From NCBI RefSeq assembly GCF_018130165.1, contig NZ_JAFCLZ010000010.1, positions 186,001 through 250,000 of the forward strand: a stretch of DNA of 64,000 nt. Reading direction: 5' to 3'. Below are positions 51,445 to 61,548 of this stretch, piece after piece. Origin of the DNA: Bradyrhizobium sp. JYMT SZCCT0180. Lineage in GTDB: Bacteria > Pseudomonadota > Alphaproteobacteria > Rhizobiales > Xanthobacteraceae. Numbering within the stretch: position 1 is the first letter of the stretch; every line of letters begins with the position of its first letter. The notes beneath the pieces were generated by a model, which made no database searches, was not told the origin of the DNA, and worked only from the letters and a program-made list of their open reading frames with translations. A program made the translations under genes and the position numbers.

Positions 51445-52725
51445 TTGACCAACATTGTTGATGTGAAGGTACCTGACATCGGCGACTTCAAGGACGTTCC
51501 GATCATCGAGATCGCGGTCAAGCCCGGTGACGTCGTCAAGATCGACGATCCGCTGCTGACGCTTGAATCTGACAAGGCTTCGATGGAAGTGCCGTCGCCG
51601 TCCGCAGGCACGGTCAAGGAAGTGCTGGTGAAGGTCGGCGATCGCGTCGGTAAGGACAAGCTGATTGTCCGTCTTGAAGGCGGTGACGTGCCGTCGACGG
51701 CCCAAGCTGCGCCAGCCGTGATGCATCAGCAGGAAGCGGCCGAGCCGCCTCCGAGCGCCGCGCCCGTAGCCGCGCCGCAAAAATCCGGAGGTCCGGCGAT
51801 CGCGGACTTTTCCGGCGCACATGCGAGCCCGGCGATCCGTCGTCTGGCGCGCGAACTCGATATCGATCTCAATGCAATCAAGGGAACGGGCGAGAAGGGC
51901 CGTGTCACCAAGGAAGATCTGAAGGCCTCGCTGGGGGGCGGAGCCAAGGGCTCGTCCGCCGGCGCGCCTGCGGGCGGCATGGGTATCCCCGAAATTCCCG
52001 CTGTCGACTTCTCGAAGTTCGGCCCCGTCGAGATCAAGCCGATGGTACGCATCAAGCGCATCTCGGGACCGTTTCTGCATCGGGCGTGGCTCAACATTCC
52101 GCATGTCACCCACAACGACGATGCCGACATTTCGGAGATCGAGAAGTATCGCAAGGAACTCGACGATGCCGGCAAGGCCGACAAGAAGAAGCCTTACCGC
52201 GTATCGCTACTGCCTTTCCTGATGAAGGCATCGGTCAATGCCTTGAAGGCGTTTCCCGACTTCAACACGTCGCTTACACCGGAGAAGGACGCTCTGGTTT
52301 ACAAGAAATTCTACAACATCGGCATCGCGGTCGACACACCGGAAGGTCTGGTCGTCCCGGTCGTGAAGGACGTCGATCGGAAGGGGATTATCGAGATCTG
52401 CCGCGAACTCGGTGACATCTCAGCCAAGGCGCGCGACGGCAAGCTGACACCCGCAGAGATGCAGGGCGCGACATTCACGATTTCATCGCTTGGCGGCATT
52501 GGCGGTAGCGCCTTCACGCCAATCGTCAATGCGCCGGAGGTCGCTATTCTCGGTGTCGTACGCTCCAAAATGGCGCCGGTGTGGAATGGCGAAAGCTTCG
52601 TGCCGCGGCTGATGCTGCCGCTGTGCCTTTCCTACGATCACCGGGTGATCGATGGCGCTGCGGCTGCCCGCTTCGCGCGGCATCTCGCGACGGTTCTTGA
52701 AGATGTGCGGCGGCTCGTCCTCTGA
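51445..52725 (+). CDS. aceF: Dihydrolipoamide acetyltransferase (PDH E2)
   Basis: A 426-residue E2 with a single lipoyl domain (residues 1-77, Lys44 in LESDKASMEV), a Pro/Ala linker, a peripheral-subunit-binding domain near 125-160 (ASPAIRRLARELDIDL, GTGEKGRVTKEDL) and a C-terminal catalytic domain with active His399 in SYDHRVIDG. It transfers acetyl from lipoyl to CoA and forms the core of the complex. TTG at 51445 follows GGGGAGG with five-base spacing. One lipoyl domain is fewer than the three of E. coli AceF. Confidence 0.94.
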   Translation: MTNIVDVKVPDIGDFKDVPIIEIAVKPGDVVKIDDPLLTLESDKASMEVPSPSAGTVKEVLVKVGDRVGKDKLIVRLEGGDVPSTAQAAPAVMHQQEAAEPPPSAAPVAAPQKSGGPAIADFSGAHASPAIRRLARELDIDLNAIKGTGEKGRVTKEDLKASLGGGAKGSSAGAPAGGMGIPEIPAVDFSKFGPVEIKPMVRIKRISGPFLHRAWLNIPHVTHNDDADISEIEKYRKELDDAGKADKKKPYRVSLLPFLMKASVNALKAFPDFNTSLTPEKDALVYKKFYNIGIAVDTPEGLVVPVVKDVDRKGIIEICRELGDISAKARDGKLTPAEMQGATFTISSLGGIGGSAFTPIVNAPEVAILGVVRSKMAPVWNGESFVPRLMLPLCLSYDHRVIDGAAAARFARHLATVLEDVRRLVL

Positions 52726-52748
52726 CGGACAGGAACGGGAGAGAGACG

Positions 52749-54455
52749 ATGACTGATACGATCAAGGTGCCCGATATCGGTGACTTCAAGGATGTCCCTG
52801 TCATCGAGGTGCACGTGAAGCCGGGGCAGGTTATTGCGGCCGAAGACACGCTGGTTACGCTCGAGTCCGACAAGGCGACGATGGACGTTCCTGCGCCCGC
52901 GGGAGGGACCATTGGTGAAGTCAAAGTCAAGATCGGCGACAAGGTCAGCGCCGGAACTGTGATTGCGACGTTTACCGGTACGGCTGCCGCAAGCGTCGCC
53001 CCGGCCGCCGCGTCGCCGGCGGCTTCGCCTTCGACGGCAAAGGGCGATCTCCATGCCGAGGTGCTTGTGATCGGTGCCGGTCCTGGCGGCTATTCGGCGG
53101 CGTTCCGGGCCGCCGATCTGGGCAAGAAGGTCGTGCTGGTCGACAAGGGCCCGACCCTTGGTGGCGTCTGCCTGAATGTCGGCTGCATTCCATCGAAAGC
53201 CCTTCTGCACGCCGCCAAGGTGATCGACGAAACCAGGGAGATGAGCGATCACGGCATCTCCTTCGCGGCCCCTTCGGTTGACATCGACAAGCTGCGCGGC
53301 TGGAAGGATGGCATCATCAAGAAGCTGACGGGCGGTCTGTCGGGTCTGGCGAAGCAGCGCAAGGTCACGGTGGTCAACGGCGTTGCGAAATTTGCCTCGC
53401 CCAAATCGGTGCAGGTCCAAACGGGTGAGGGTGGCAAGACAATTTCGTTCGACCAGGCAATCATTGCCTGCGGCTCGGAACCGGTGACGCTGCCCTTCAT
53501 CCCGCACGACGACCCGCGCGTGATCGATTCAACCGGCGCGCTTGAACTCGATGGTTTGCCGGAGCGGCTGCTGGTGCTTGGTGGGGGAATTATCGGGCTC
53601 GAAATGGCCACGGTCTATCATTCGCTTGGCGTCAAGGTGACGGTCGTCGAATTGATGGACCAGATCATACCCGGCGTCGACAAGGATATCGTGACCCCGC
53701 TGATGAAGCGGATCGACAAGCGTTACGAGAAGATCCTGCTGAAGACCAAAGTGACGGCGGTCGCAGCCAAGGCGGATGGCCTCCACGTGACTTTCGAGGG
53801 ACCGAGCGGTACTTCGAGCGGCCTGTTCGATCGCCTGCTCGTTGCCGTCGGTCGTCGTCCGAACGGCAAGATGATTGGCGCGGAAGCCGCCGGCGTAACA
53901 GTCGATGAGCGTGGCTTCATCGCGGTCGACAAACAGATGCGCACGAATGTTTCGCATATCTTTGCCATCGGCGATGTGGTGGGCCAGCCGATGCTGGCTC
54001 ACAAGGCTGTGCACGAGGCCAAGGTCGCGGCCGAGGTGGCGGCTGGCCAGAAGAGCGTCTTCGACGCCAAGGTCATTCCGTCGGTTGCCTACACCGATCC
54101 CGAAGTGGCCTGGGTTGGCCTCACCGAGATCGAAGCCAAGGCCAAAGGCATCAAATACGGCAAGGGCGTTTTCCCCTGGGCGGCAAGCGGGCGCTCACTG
54201 TCACTTGGTCGCGACGAAGGCATCACCAAGGTCCTGTTCGACGAGGAACACGAGCGGATTATCGGTTGCGGCATCGTTGGGCCTTCGGCGGGCGATCTGA
54301 TCGCTGAGGCCGCGCTTGCGATCGAAATGGGCGCCGATGCCGCTGACATCGGCCTCACGATCCACCCCCATCCGACGCTGTCCGAAACGATCGGCATGGC
54401 GGCGGAAGCCTTCGAGGGGACCATCACGGATCTCTACATGCCAAAGAAGAAATAG
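52749..54455 (+). CDS. lpdA: Dihydrolipoamide dehydrogenase (E3) with its own lipoyl domain
   Basis: A 568-residue E3. Residues 1-78 are a lipoyl domain (LESDKATMDV) nearly matching that of the adjacent E2; an Ala/Pro linker leads to the flavoprotein. FAD motif VLVIGAGPGGYSAAF, redox disulfide Cys141-Cys146 (GGVCLNVGC), NAD motif LLVLGGGIIGLEMA and the C-terminal His541/Glu546 pair (HPHPTLSE) are intact. It re-oxidises dihydrolipoyl groups and makes NADH. ATG at 52749 follows GGGAGAG. The extra lipoyl arm could shuttle acetyl or electrons within the complex. Confidence 0.95.
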   Translation: MTDTIKVPDIGDFKDVPVIEVHVKPGQVIAAEDTLVTLESDKATMDVPAPAGGTIGEVKVKIGDKVSAGTVIATFTGTAAASVAPAAASPAASPSTAKGDLHAEVLVIGAGPGGYSAAFRAADLGKKVVLVDKGPTLGGVCLNVGCIPSKALLHAAKVIDETREMSDHGISFAAPSVDIDKLRGWKDGIIKKLTGGLSGLAKQRKVTVVNGVAKFASPKSVQVQTGEGGKTISFDQAIIACGSEPVTLPFIPHDDPRVIDSTGALELDGLPERLLVLGGGIIGLEMATVYHSLGVKVTVVELMDQIIPGVDKDIVTPLMKRIDKRYEKILLKTKVTAVAAKADGLHVTFEGPSGTSSGLFDRLLVAVGRRPNGKMIGAEAAGVTVDERGFIAVDKQMRTNVSHIFAIGDVVGQPMLAHKAVHEAKVAAEVAAGQKSVFDAKVIPSVAYTDPEVAWVGLTEIEAKAKGIKYGKGVFPWAASGRSLSLGRDEGITKVLFDEEHERIIGCGIVGPSAGDLIAEAALAIEMGADAADIGLTIHPHPTLSETIGMAAEAFEGTITDLYMPKKK

Positions 54456-54523
54456 CGCCTCGTCGGCAGGTGTGTGCGTCAGAAGACAGAAAACTGTCCG
54501 AAATTCAAAGAGGGAAAATAACT

Positions 54524-56797
54524 GTGTCAGATCATCTGGACGAAAGCGCGCTGGACTATCATCGGCATCCGTCGGCAGGGAAGATCTCCGTCGTTCCGAC
54601 CAAGAGTATGACCAACCAGCATGATCTTGCGTTGGCCTATTCGCCCGGTGTGGCCGTGCCGTGCATGGCGATTGCCGCAAATCCCGATCAGGCACGTAAT
54701 CTGACGTCGCGCGGCAACCTCGTTGCGGTTATTACGAACGGAACGGCCGTTCTCGGTCTTGGCAATATCGGCGCCCTGGCGAGCAAGCCAGTGATGGAGG
54801 GCAAGGCGTGCCTGTTCAAGAAATTCGCCGATATCGACGTCTTTGACATCGAACTTGACGAAATCGATCCGGACAAGATCGTCGATATCGTCGCGGCCAT
54901 GGAGCCGACATTCGGCGGCATCAACCTGGAAGACATCAAGGCGCCCGAGTGCTTCTACATCGAAAGGAAGCTCCGCGAGCGCATGAAGATCCCGGTCTTT
55001 CACGACGACCAGCACGGCACGGCGATCGTGGCCGGCGCAGCCGTCATCAACGGGCTCGAGATCGTCGGAAAGAAGATCGAAGACATCAAGATCGTGGCGT
55101 CGGGCGCGGGCGCGGCCGCGATTGCCTGTCTTGATCTGCTGGTCGGACTCGGCGCGAAGCGCGAGAACATCTTCGCCTCGGACTCCAAGGGCGTCGTCTA
55201 TGCCGGCCGAGTTGAATACATGGACGATCAGAAGGCGAAATACGCTCAGCCAACCTCTGCGCGAACGCTGGGCGAGATTATTCCTGGCGCCGATCTCTTT
55301 CTCGGCCTGTCCGCGGGCGGTGTCCTGAAACCGGAAATGCTCGCCAAAATGGCGGATCGCCCCCTTATTCTTGCACTTGCCAATCCGGATCCGGAGATAT
55401 CGCCGGAACTCGCCAAGGCGACGCGTGCGGACGCGATCATCGCTACCGGCCGCTCCGACTATCCCAATCAGGTCAATAACGTCCTGTGTTTTCCGTTCAT
55501 TTTTCGCGGCGCGCTTGATGTCGGGGCCACCACCATCAACGAGGAAATGAAGTTCGCTGCTGTGCATGCCATTGCGGCACTCGCGCGGGCTGAGCAATCG
55601 GACATCGTTGCCTCTGCCTATGGACAGCAGGAAACCCGTTTTGGACCTGACTTCCTGATTCCCCGTCCGTTCGATCCGCGTCTGATCAGCGTGGTCGCTC
55701 CGGCCGTCGCCGAAGCCGCGATGAAAAGCGGTGTCGCCACCCGTCCCATCAAGGACATGCCGGCCTATCGTCGTTCCATGGAGCGATTTGTCTACAAGTC
55801 CGGCAATACCATGAGGCCGGTGTTCGAAGCTGCCGCCCAGACGAGCCAGCGCGTGATCTTCGCTGAAGGCGAGGAGTCACGCGTCCTGCGGGCGGTGCAG
55901 ATCGCCGTGGATGAAAAACTGGCCCGGCCGGTGCTCGTCGGGCGCGGCGACGTCGTGCACGCGAAAATAAAGAACATCGGTCTCAGGCTTGAGCAGGGAC
56001 GGGACTTTGATCTGATCGATGTTCATGACGAGGCGTTGATCAGGTCGGCGGTCGAGGACCACTATCAATTGACGCGGCGCAAGGGGGGCTCACGCGAGCG
56101 GATTGACCGGGCAATGCGTTCCAACAACACGCTGCTGGCGGCCACGATGCTTCGGCTGGGGCGTGCGGACGGCATGTTGTGCGGCACCCATGGCGACTAT
56201 TCCGAGCACCTGGAATGTGTGTCGAAGGCGATCGGCTTTGGTTCGGGCAGGCGCATTTTCGCGGCCATGAACTTGCTGATGCTTCCACAACATACGGTTT
56301 TCATTTGCGACACCTACATCAACGCCGATCCGACGGCGGAGGAATTGGCCGACATTACCATCCTGGCGACCGACGAAATGTGCCGGTTTGGAATCAATCC
56401 GCGCGTGGCTCTGCTCTCCCATTCCAGCTTCGGCAGCTCCGATGCAGGATCGGCGAGAAAAATGCGGGCGACGCTCGATCTGGTCCTCGAAGCGAAACCG
56501 GACCTCGAAATCGAAGGCGAAATGCGCGGCGACATGGCGCTGTCCAAGCGCATTCTGGACGCCGCATTTCCGGACTCTCGCCTGCGTACCGAGGCCAATC
56601 TCCTGATCATGCCCAATCTCGATGCGGCCAACATCACCTACAACGTTTTGAAGACCGTGGCTGGCGAAGGCGTGACGGTGGGTCCCATCCTGCTCGGCGC
56701 GGCCAAACCCGTCCATATCCTTACGCCGACCAGTACCGTGCGAGGCATCGTGAACATGACGGCGCTCGCTTCCGTTGATGCGTCGATAAAGAGCTGA
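54524..56797 (+). CDS. maeB: NADP-type malic enzyme with C-terminal phosphotransacetylase-like domain
   Basis: A 757-residue MaeB/Tme-type protein. The N-terminal 430 residues are malic enzyme ([76 protein letters not shown]), turning malate into pyruvate and CO2. The remainder is a phosphotransacetylase-like domain ([32 protein letters not shown]), usually regulatory in this family, often sensing acetyl-CoA. GTG at 54524 gives normal length; the frame opening at 54470 lacks support. Placement between PDH and DctA genes fits pyruvate supply from imported malate. Confidence 0.93.
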   Translation: MSDHLDESALDYHRHPSAGKISVVPTKSMTNQHDLALAYSPGVAVPCMAIAANPDQARNLTSRGNLVAVITNGTAVLGLGNIGALASKPVMEGKACLFKKFADIDVFDIELDEIDPDKIVDIVAAMEPTFGGINLEDIKAPECFYIERKLRERMKIPVFHDDQHGTAIVAGAAVINGLEIVGKKIEDIKIVASGAGAAAIACLDLLVGLGAKRENIFASDSKGVVYAGRVEYMDDQKAKYAQPTSARTLGEIIPGADLFLGLSAGGVLKPEMLAKMADRPLILALANPDPEISPELAKATRADAIIATGRSDYPNQVNNVLCFPFIFRGALDVGATTINEEMKFAAVHAIAALARAEQSDIVASAYGQQETRFGPDFLIPRPFDPRLISVVAPAVAEAAMKSGVATRPIKDMPAYRRSMERFVYKSGNTMRPVFEAAAQTSQRVIFAEGEESRVLRAVQIAVDEKLARPVLVGRGDVVHAKIKNIGLRLEQGRDFDLIDVHDEALIRSAVEDHYQLTRRKGGSRERIDRAMRSNNTLLAATMLRLGRADGMLCGTHGDYSEHLECVSKAIGFGSGRRIFAAMNLLMLPQHTVFICDTYINADPTAEELADITILATDEMCRFGINPRVALLSHSSFGSSDAGSARKMRATLDLVLEAKPDLEIEGEMRGDMALSKRILDAAFPDSRLRTEANLLIMPNLDAANITYNVLKTVAGEGVTVGPILLGAAKPVHILTPTSTVRGIVNMTALASVDASIKS

Positions 56798-56820
56798 CTT
56801 AAAATCGAGGGGAGATCGTT

Positions 56821-58164
56821 ATGACGAGTCATGCAGGCACTGCCAGTAATGTTTCAACCACCGATGTTTCACAGAAAAAGCCCTGGTACACGGTTCTCTA
56901 TGTCCAGGTCCTGATCGCGATCCTGCTCGGCGCGGTGGTCGGCTGGCTGTGGCCGGCATTTGCGACCAACGACTGGATCAAGGCGCTCGGCGACGGCTTC
57001 ATCAAGCTGATCAAGATGGTGATCGCGCCGATCATCTTCTGCACGGTGGTTTCCGGAATTGCCCATATCCAGGATGCAAAGAAGGTTGGCCGCATCGGGA
57101 TCAAGGCGCTGATCTATTTCGAGGTCGTCTCGACATTTGCGCTTGTGATCGGACTGGTCGTCGGGAATCTGGTGCGTCCCGGCGCCGGCTTCGGCGGCGG
57201 CATGGCCGATGCGGCGAAAGTCGCCGGCTTCGCCAAGCAGGCGGAGGCCCAGAAGAGCGTCGATTTCTTCCTGCACATCATTCCCGACACGGTGGTCGGG
57301 GCCTTCGCCCAGGGCGAGATTCTGCAGGTGCTGCTGTTCTCGATTCTGTTCGGCTTTGCCCTGATGGGGCTTGGCGAGCGCGGCCACACGCTGCGTTCCT
57401 TCATCGACGATGCGGCGCATGGGGTTTTCGGCGTCATCGCCATTGTCATGAAGGCGGCCCCAATCGGCGCGTTCGGAGCCATGGCCTTTACCATCGGCAA
57501 GTTCGGCACCGGCGCGATCCTGAATCTGATCGGGCTGATTGCGACGTTCTATGTCACGGCCGCTCTCTTCGTGTTCGTGGTGCTCGGGATCATCGCAAAA
57601 ATGGTCGGGTTCTCGATCTTCAAGTTCCTGGCCTACATCAAGGACGAGCTGCTGATCGTGCTCGGCACGTCGTCCTCGGAAAGCGCGTTGCCTTCCCTGA
57701 TGGAAAAACTGGAACGGCTCGGTTGTTCCAAATCGGTCGTGGGGCTGGTGGTGCCGACCGGATATTCGTTCAATCTCGACGGCACCAATATCTACATGAC
57801 GTTGGCGACCCTGTTCATCGCGCAGGCGCTGGGCTTCGAACTCTCGATGAGCCAGCAGATCACCATCCTGTTGGTCGCCATGCTGACGTCGAAGGGGGCC
57901 TCCGGCATTACCGGGGCAGGTTTCATCACGCTGGCGGCGACGCTGGCCGTGGTCGATCCGCGCCTGGTGCCCGGCATGGCCATCGTACTCGGGATCGACA
58001 AGTTCATGAGTGAATGCCGTGCTCTCACAAACCTGTGCGGCAACGGCATCGCGTGCGTGGTTGTGGCCTGGTGGGAGGGTGAGCTCGATCGCACGGCGCT
58101 CAATAAGAACCTGAGCAAGCAGATCGATCCGGCTGATTTGGAAACGGCACTCACCACGGGCTAG
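56821..58164 (+). CDS. dctA: C4-dicarboxylate transporter DctA
   Basis: A 447-residue glutamate/dicarboxylate:cation symporter of the inner membrane that takes up succinate, malate and fumarate. It has the [17 protein letters not shown] segment, the serine-rich re-entrant loop [13 protein letters not shown], the [19 protein letters not shown] transmembrane motif and the late [21 protein letters not shown] lies just before ATG 56821. Only 23 bases separate it from maeB, so it is probably co-transcribed with the PDH genes, an unusual arrangement; the regulators DctB and DctD are downstream. Confidence 0.95.
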   Translation: MTSHAGTASNVSTTDVSQKKPWYTVLYVQVLIAILLGAVVGWLWPAFATNDWIKALGDGFIKLIKMVIAPIIFCTVVSGIAHIQDAKKVGRIGIKALIYFEVVSTFALVIGLVVGNLVRPGAGFGGGMADAAKVAGFAKQAEAQKSVDFFLHIIPDTVVGAFAQGEILQVLLFSILFGFALMGLGERGHTLRSFIDDAAHGVFGVIAIVMKAAPIGAFGAMAFTIGKFGTGAILNLIGLIATFYVTAALFVFVVLGIIAKMVGFSIFKFLAYIKDELLIVLGTSSSESALPSLMEKLERLGCSKSVVGLVVPTGYSFNLDGTNIYMTLATLFIAQALGFELSMSQQITILLVAMLTSKGASGITGAGFITLAATLAVVDPRLVPGMAIVLGIDKFMSECRALTNLCGNGIACVVVAWWEGELDRTALNKNLSKQIDPADLETALTTG

Positions 58165-58262
58165 TGCTTGGGAGCGTACCCGCAACCGGTGTCAGCTCCG
58201 GATTCCGCCGCGTCAAAGCGAGGCGATTGATGGTGCTGCCCGGTTGCACGGCGAGGGAAACA

Positions 58263-59591
58263 ATGGCGATGTCAGACAAGAGCGATCTGCACCATATTGT
58301 GGTCGTGGGCGGGGGAGCCGGGGGTCTGGAGCTCGTAACGCGGCTTGGTGACCGTCTGGCGGCCAAGGGCAAGGCGCGGGTCACGCTGGTCGAGCGCTCC
58401 CGAACCCATCTCTGGAAGCCGCTGCTTCATGAAATCGCCGCCGGCAGCATGGATGCCGCCCAGCATGAGGTCGACTATCTGGCGCATGCCCACTGGCATA
58501 ATTTTCGGTTTCGCTTTGGCGAAATGATCGGGCTCGACCGCAAGAACCGTGAAATTCACCTCGCGGCCACGTTTGACGACGAGGGCGAGGAGATCACCCC
58601 GAAACGATCCTTTACGTACGACACGCTTGTGATCGCGGTGGGAAGCGTGTCGAACGATTTTGGAACGCCGGGCGTCAGAGAGCACGCCATCATGCTCGAG
58701 ACCCCGGAACACGCGGCGCGCTTCAATCGAAAGATAGTCAATGCGTGCTTCCGCGCGCATACGCAGGAGCAGCCCGTCCAGCCGGGCCAGCTCCACGTGA
58801 CGATCATCGGCGCAGGCGCCACCGGCACCGAACTTTCGGCGGAGTTGCACCAAACGACACGGGCGGTCGTCGCCTATGGTCTGGATAAGATCAATCCATC
58901 CAGGGATATTCGTATTACGCTTGTGGAAGCCGCCGATCGGATCCTGCCCGCGCTTCCCGAGAGTGTGTCGCATTCGACAGCGCTGCTCTTGAAAGGACTG
59001 GATGTCGATGTCCGCACCGGGGCCAAGGTGAACGAAGTATCCGGTGAGGGTGTCCATCTGGATTCCGGCGAACTCGTTCCCTCTAAATTCGTCGTTTGGG
59101 CCGCGGGGGTCAGGGGACCCGATTTTCTCGGCCATCTTGATGGGCTCGAGGTCTCGCGCAGCAACCAGCTCGTCGTGTTGCCAACGCTTCAGACCACTCA
59201 GGATCCGGACATTTTCGCGATCGGTGACTGCGCAAGCTGCCTGAATTCCGCTTCCGGCCAGCCTGTTCCGCCCCGCGCCCAGGCGGCTCACCAGCAGGCG
59301 TCCCATGTCTTCAAGCAGATCAGCCGCCGCCTCGAGAACAAGCTGCTGCAACCGTACTTCTACCGGGATTTTGGCTCGCTGGTATCGCTCGGCAAGTATG
59401 CCACCGTCGGCAGTCTCATGGGCTTGGGGAAGGGGAGGAAGCTCCAAATCGAGGGCTATTTTGCACTGTTGATGTATCGATCCCTCTACAAGATGCACCA
59501 GGTCGCCTTGCATGGCGGGAGCAAGGTATTTCTGGACACGCTCGGCCGGCTCATCTCGCGCCGCACCGTGCCGCAGATCAAACTTCATTGA
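58263..59591 (+). CDS. ndh: Type II NADH dehydrogenase (NDH-2 family)
   Basis: A 442-residue flavoprotein that passes electrons from NADH to quinone without pumping protons. FAD motif HHIVVVGGGAGGLELV, second nucleotide motif VTIIGAGATGTELSAEL, WAAGVRGPDFLG and FAIGDCASC are typical. The C-terminal helical region (RSLYKMHQVALHGG) would bind the membrane. GAGGGA precedes ATG 58263, chosen over the 58164 frame. In this operon it could re-oxidise NADH produced by PDH when dicarboxylate flux is high. Confidence 0.88.
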   Translation: MAMSDKSDLHHIVVVGGGAGGLELVTRLGDRLAAKGKARVTLVERSRTHLWKPLLHEIAAGSMDAAQHEVDYLAHAHWHNFRFRFGEMIGLDRKNREIHLAATFDDEGEEITPKRSFTYDTLVIAVGSVSNDFGTPGVREHAIMLETPEHAARFNRKIVNACFRAHTQEQPVQPGQLHVTIIGAGATGTELSAELHQTTRAVVAYGLDKINPSRDIRITLVEAADRILPALPESVSHSTALLLKGLDVDVRTGAKVNEVSGEGVHLDSGELVPSKFVVWAAGVRGPDFLGHLDGLEVSRSNQLVVLPTLQTTQDPDIFAIGDCASCLNSASGQPVPPRAQAAHQQASHVFKQISRRLENKLLQPYFYRDFGSLVSLGKYATVGSLMGLGKGRKLQIEGYFALLMYRSLYKMHQVALHGGSKVFLDTLGRLISRRTVPQIKLH

Positions 59592-59706
59592 GGCGGCAAT
59601 GATAAATTCCGTGCGTTTCTTGCCGGGCGTTGTGTAAGGTCATCACGCCGGTGACTGGCGGTGGGACACCATATGCTGAATCCGTGATCGACATTGTCGG
59701 GGTCTC

Positions 59707-61548
59707 ATGGAGCCGAGTGCCAACAAAATCGAGTCGCCTTCCAGGATCGCCTGGACGGCCGGTATTGTGGGCGCGGTTTTGCTCGCGGCGGTAGCCGTGA
59801 TCCTCGCCGGAGACGTTGCATTTCGCCTGAGATCAGAACGGACCATCGAACGGGGGCGAATTGAACTTGATCGATACGCTACATTGCTCGCAACGGAGCT
59901 GCACAGGTTCGACTATCTTCCCGACTTGCTTCAAAATCATCCGGTCGTGATGGATGTGTTGAAGCAGCCTGGTGATCCAAAACGTGTCGATGACGCCAAT
60001 CGCTACCTGCAGGCCGTCAATGATGCGGCGGGGACGACGACACTCTATCTTCTGGATCTTAATGGAAAGGCGATGGCCGCAAGCAACTGGAACGAGCCGG
60101 CCAGCTTTGTCGGTGTCGACCTGTCGTACAGACCCTACTTTGCTCGTTCCTTGCGTGATGGGTCCGGGCGTTTCTATGGCATCGGCACCACCAGTGGGAC
60201 GCCGGGTTATTATTTCGCCACCACACTTCCGCGCGGGAAGGCGCCACTCGGCATCGGTGTCGTCAAGGTCAACCTTGAAGGACTGCAAGTGCGTCCGTCG
60301 TCCGCCATCGGCGATGTGATCGTCATAGACGAGCAGGGGGTGATTGTCCTGGCGTCGCGGCCGGCCTGGCAGTACCGTACCATGACGCAACTGGCGCCTG
60401 AAGCCCTGGCGTCGCTGCGCGACGCGCGCCAGTACGAAAATGTCGAACTTGCACCGATCGGAATAAAGACCGAAGAAGCCTTCGGAGGGGAAGGCGCGAT
60501 CATATCGCTGCCTGGCGGGAAGCCCGGTGAGGAGCGAAGCCGCTTTCTGGCGCAGGAAAAGAAGCTCGACGGTTCCGACTGGAAGATTGTGATCCTTTCC
60601 GAACTTTCAGACGTCAAACTCTATCAGCGATGGGCCCAGGTCGCCGCAGCACTGCTCGCGACTTCAATCGTGTTCTTTGTTCTTTTCGTCCTGCAACGGA
60701 GACGCGCTGTCCGCCTTCAGCTCGCCGGCAGGGAGGCGCTTGCACGCGCCAATGTCGAGCTGGAGCATCAGGTGGCGCAACGTACCCAGGCCTTGGTCGA
60801 TACCAACCAACAGCTGCGCGATACCCAGGATGAACTCGTTCATTCGGCCAAACTTGCCGCGATCGGGCAGCTCGCGGCAGGTGTTACGCACGAGCTCAAT
60901 CAGCCTTTGGCAGCAATCCGCACGCTTTCGGAAAATGCAGACGTTCTGATCGAGCGATCTCAAATCGATATTGCGCGCGGCAACATGCGGGACATCACCG
61001 ACCTGGTCGACAGGCTGAGCGGGATCACCGCTCAATTGAAGCAGTTTGCCCGGAAAAGCTCGGTCAACCTGCAGCGTGTTCCGATCAGTCGCAGCATCCG
61101 GAACTGCATGCAGATTGTCGCGCACAGAATCAAGAAAGCCGAAGTGGCGGTTGATATCGAAATTGCCGATGAGAACCTGTGCGTTCACGCCGATGCGCCG
61201 CGGCTCGAACAGGTGCTGATCAACCTGTTGTCGAACGCAATCGACGCAACCGCGGGAATAGAGAAACCAGCCGTCAGGATCGCCGCATCGCGTGCCGGTG
61301 ACATGGTTCTGATTTCCGTTCAGGACAACGGTGTCGGATTGTCGGAAGAAGTCATCTCGCATCTTTTCGAGCCGTTTTTCACGACAAAGGAAGCGGGATC
61401 GGGGCTGGGGCTTGGATTGGCAATTTCGACCGGTATAATCAATCAATTCGGTGGGACACTTACGGCTTCCGGTGAAGCGCAACGCGGAGCGATATTTTTG
61501 ATCAAGCTACCTTTGTATCGGAATGAACCCGATGTCCGCGATGTATGA
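59707..61548 (+). CDS. dctB: C4-dicarboxylate sensor histidine kinase DctB
   Basis: A 613-residue membrane kinase. Segment one (about 15-37) and segment two (about 309-327) enclose a periplasmic double-Cache-type sensor (VGVDLSYRPYFARSL, GYYFATTLPRG) as in known DctB proteins. A coiled linker (ANVELEHQVAQRTQALVDTN) leads to the dimerisation domain with phospho-accepting His395 (THELNQPL) and the ATPase boxes NLLSNAIDA, DNGVGL, FEPFFTTK and GLGLGLA. It should sense dicarboxylates and phosphorylate DctD, whose gene overlaps its 3' end by 26 bases. Confidence 0.94.
   Translation: MEPSANKIESPSRIAWTAGIVGAVLLAAVAVILAGDVAFRLRSERTIERGRIELDRYATLLATELHRFDYLPDLLQNHPVVMDVLKQPGDPKRVDDANRYLQAVNDAAGTTTLYLLDLNGKAMAASNWNEPASFVGVDLSYRPYFARSLRDGSGRFYGIGTTSGTPGYYFATTLPRGKAPLGIGVVKVNLEGLQVRPSSAIGDVIVIDEQGVIVLASRPAWQYRTMTQLAPEALASLRDARQYENVELAPIGIKTEEAFGGEGAIISLPGGKPGEERSRFLAQEKKLDGSDWKIVILSELSDVKLYQRWAQVAAALLATSIVFFVLFVLQRRRAVRLQLAGREALARANVELEHQVAQRTQALVDTNQQLRDTQDELVHSAKLAAIGQLAAGVTHELNQPLAAIRTLSENADVLIERSQIDIARGNMRDITDLVDRLSGITAQLKQFARKSSVNLQRVPISRSIRNCMQIVAHRIKKAEVAVDIEIADENLCVHADAPRLEQVLINLLSNAIDATAGIEKPAVRIAASRAGDMVLISVQDNGVGLSEEVISHLFEPFFTTKEAGSGLGLGLAISTGIINQFGGTLTASGEAQRGAIFLIKLPLYRNEPDVRDV

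Noticed and set aside
58165..58262. Sigma-54 promoter before ndh (TGGTGCTGCCCGGTTGCA)
   Set aside because: GG and GC are 12 bases apart, not 10, which is incompatible with sigma-54 recognition.
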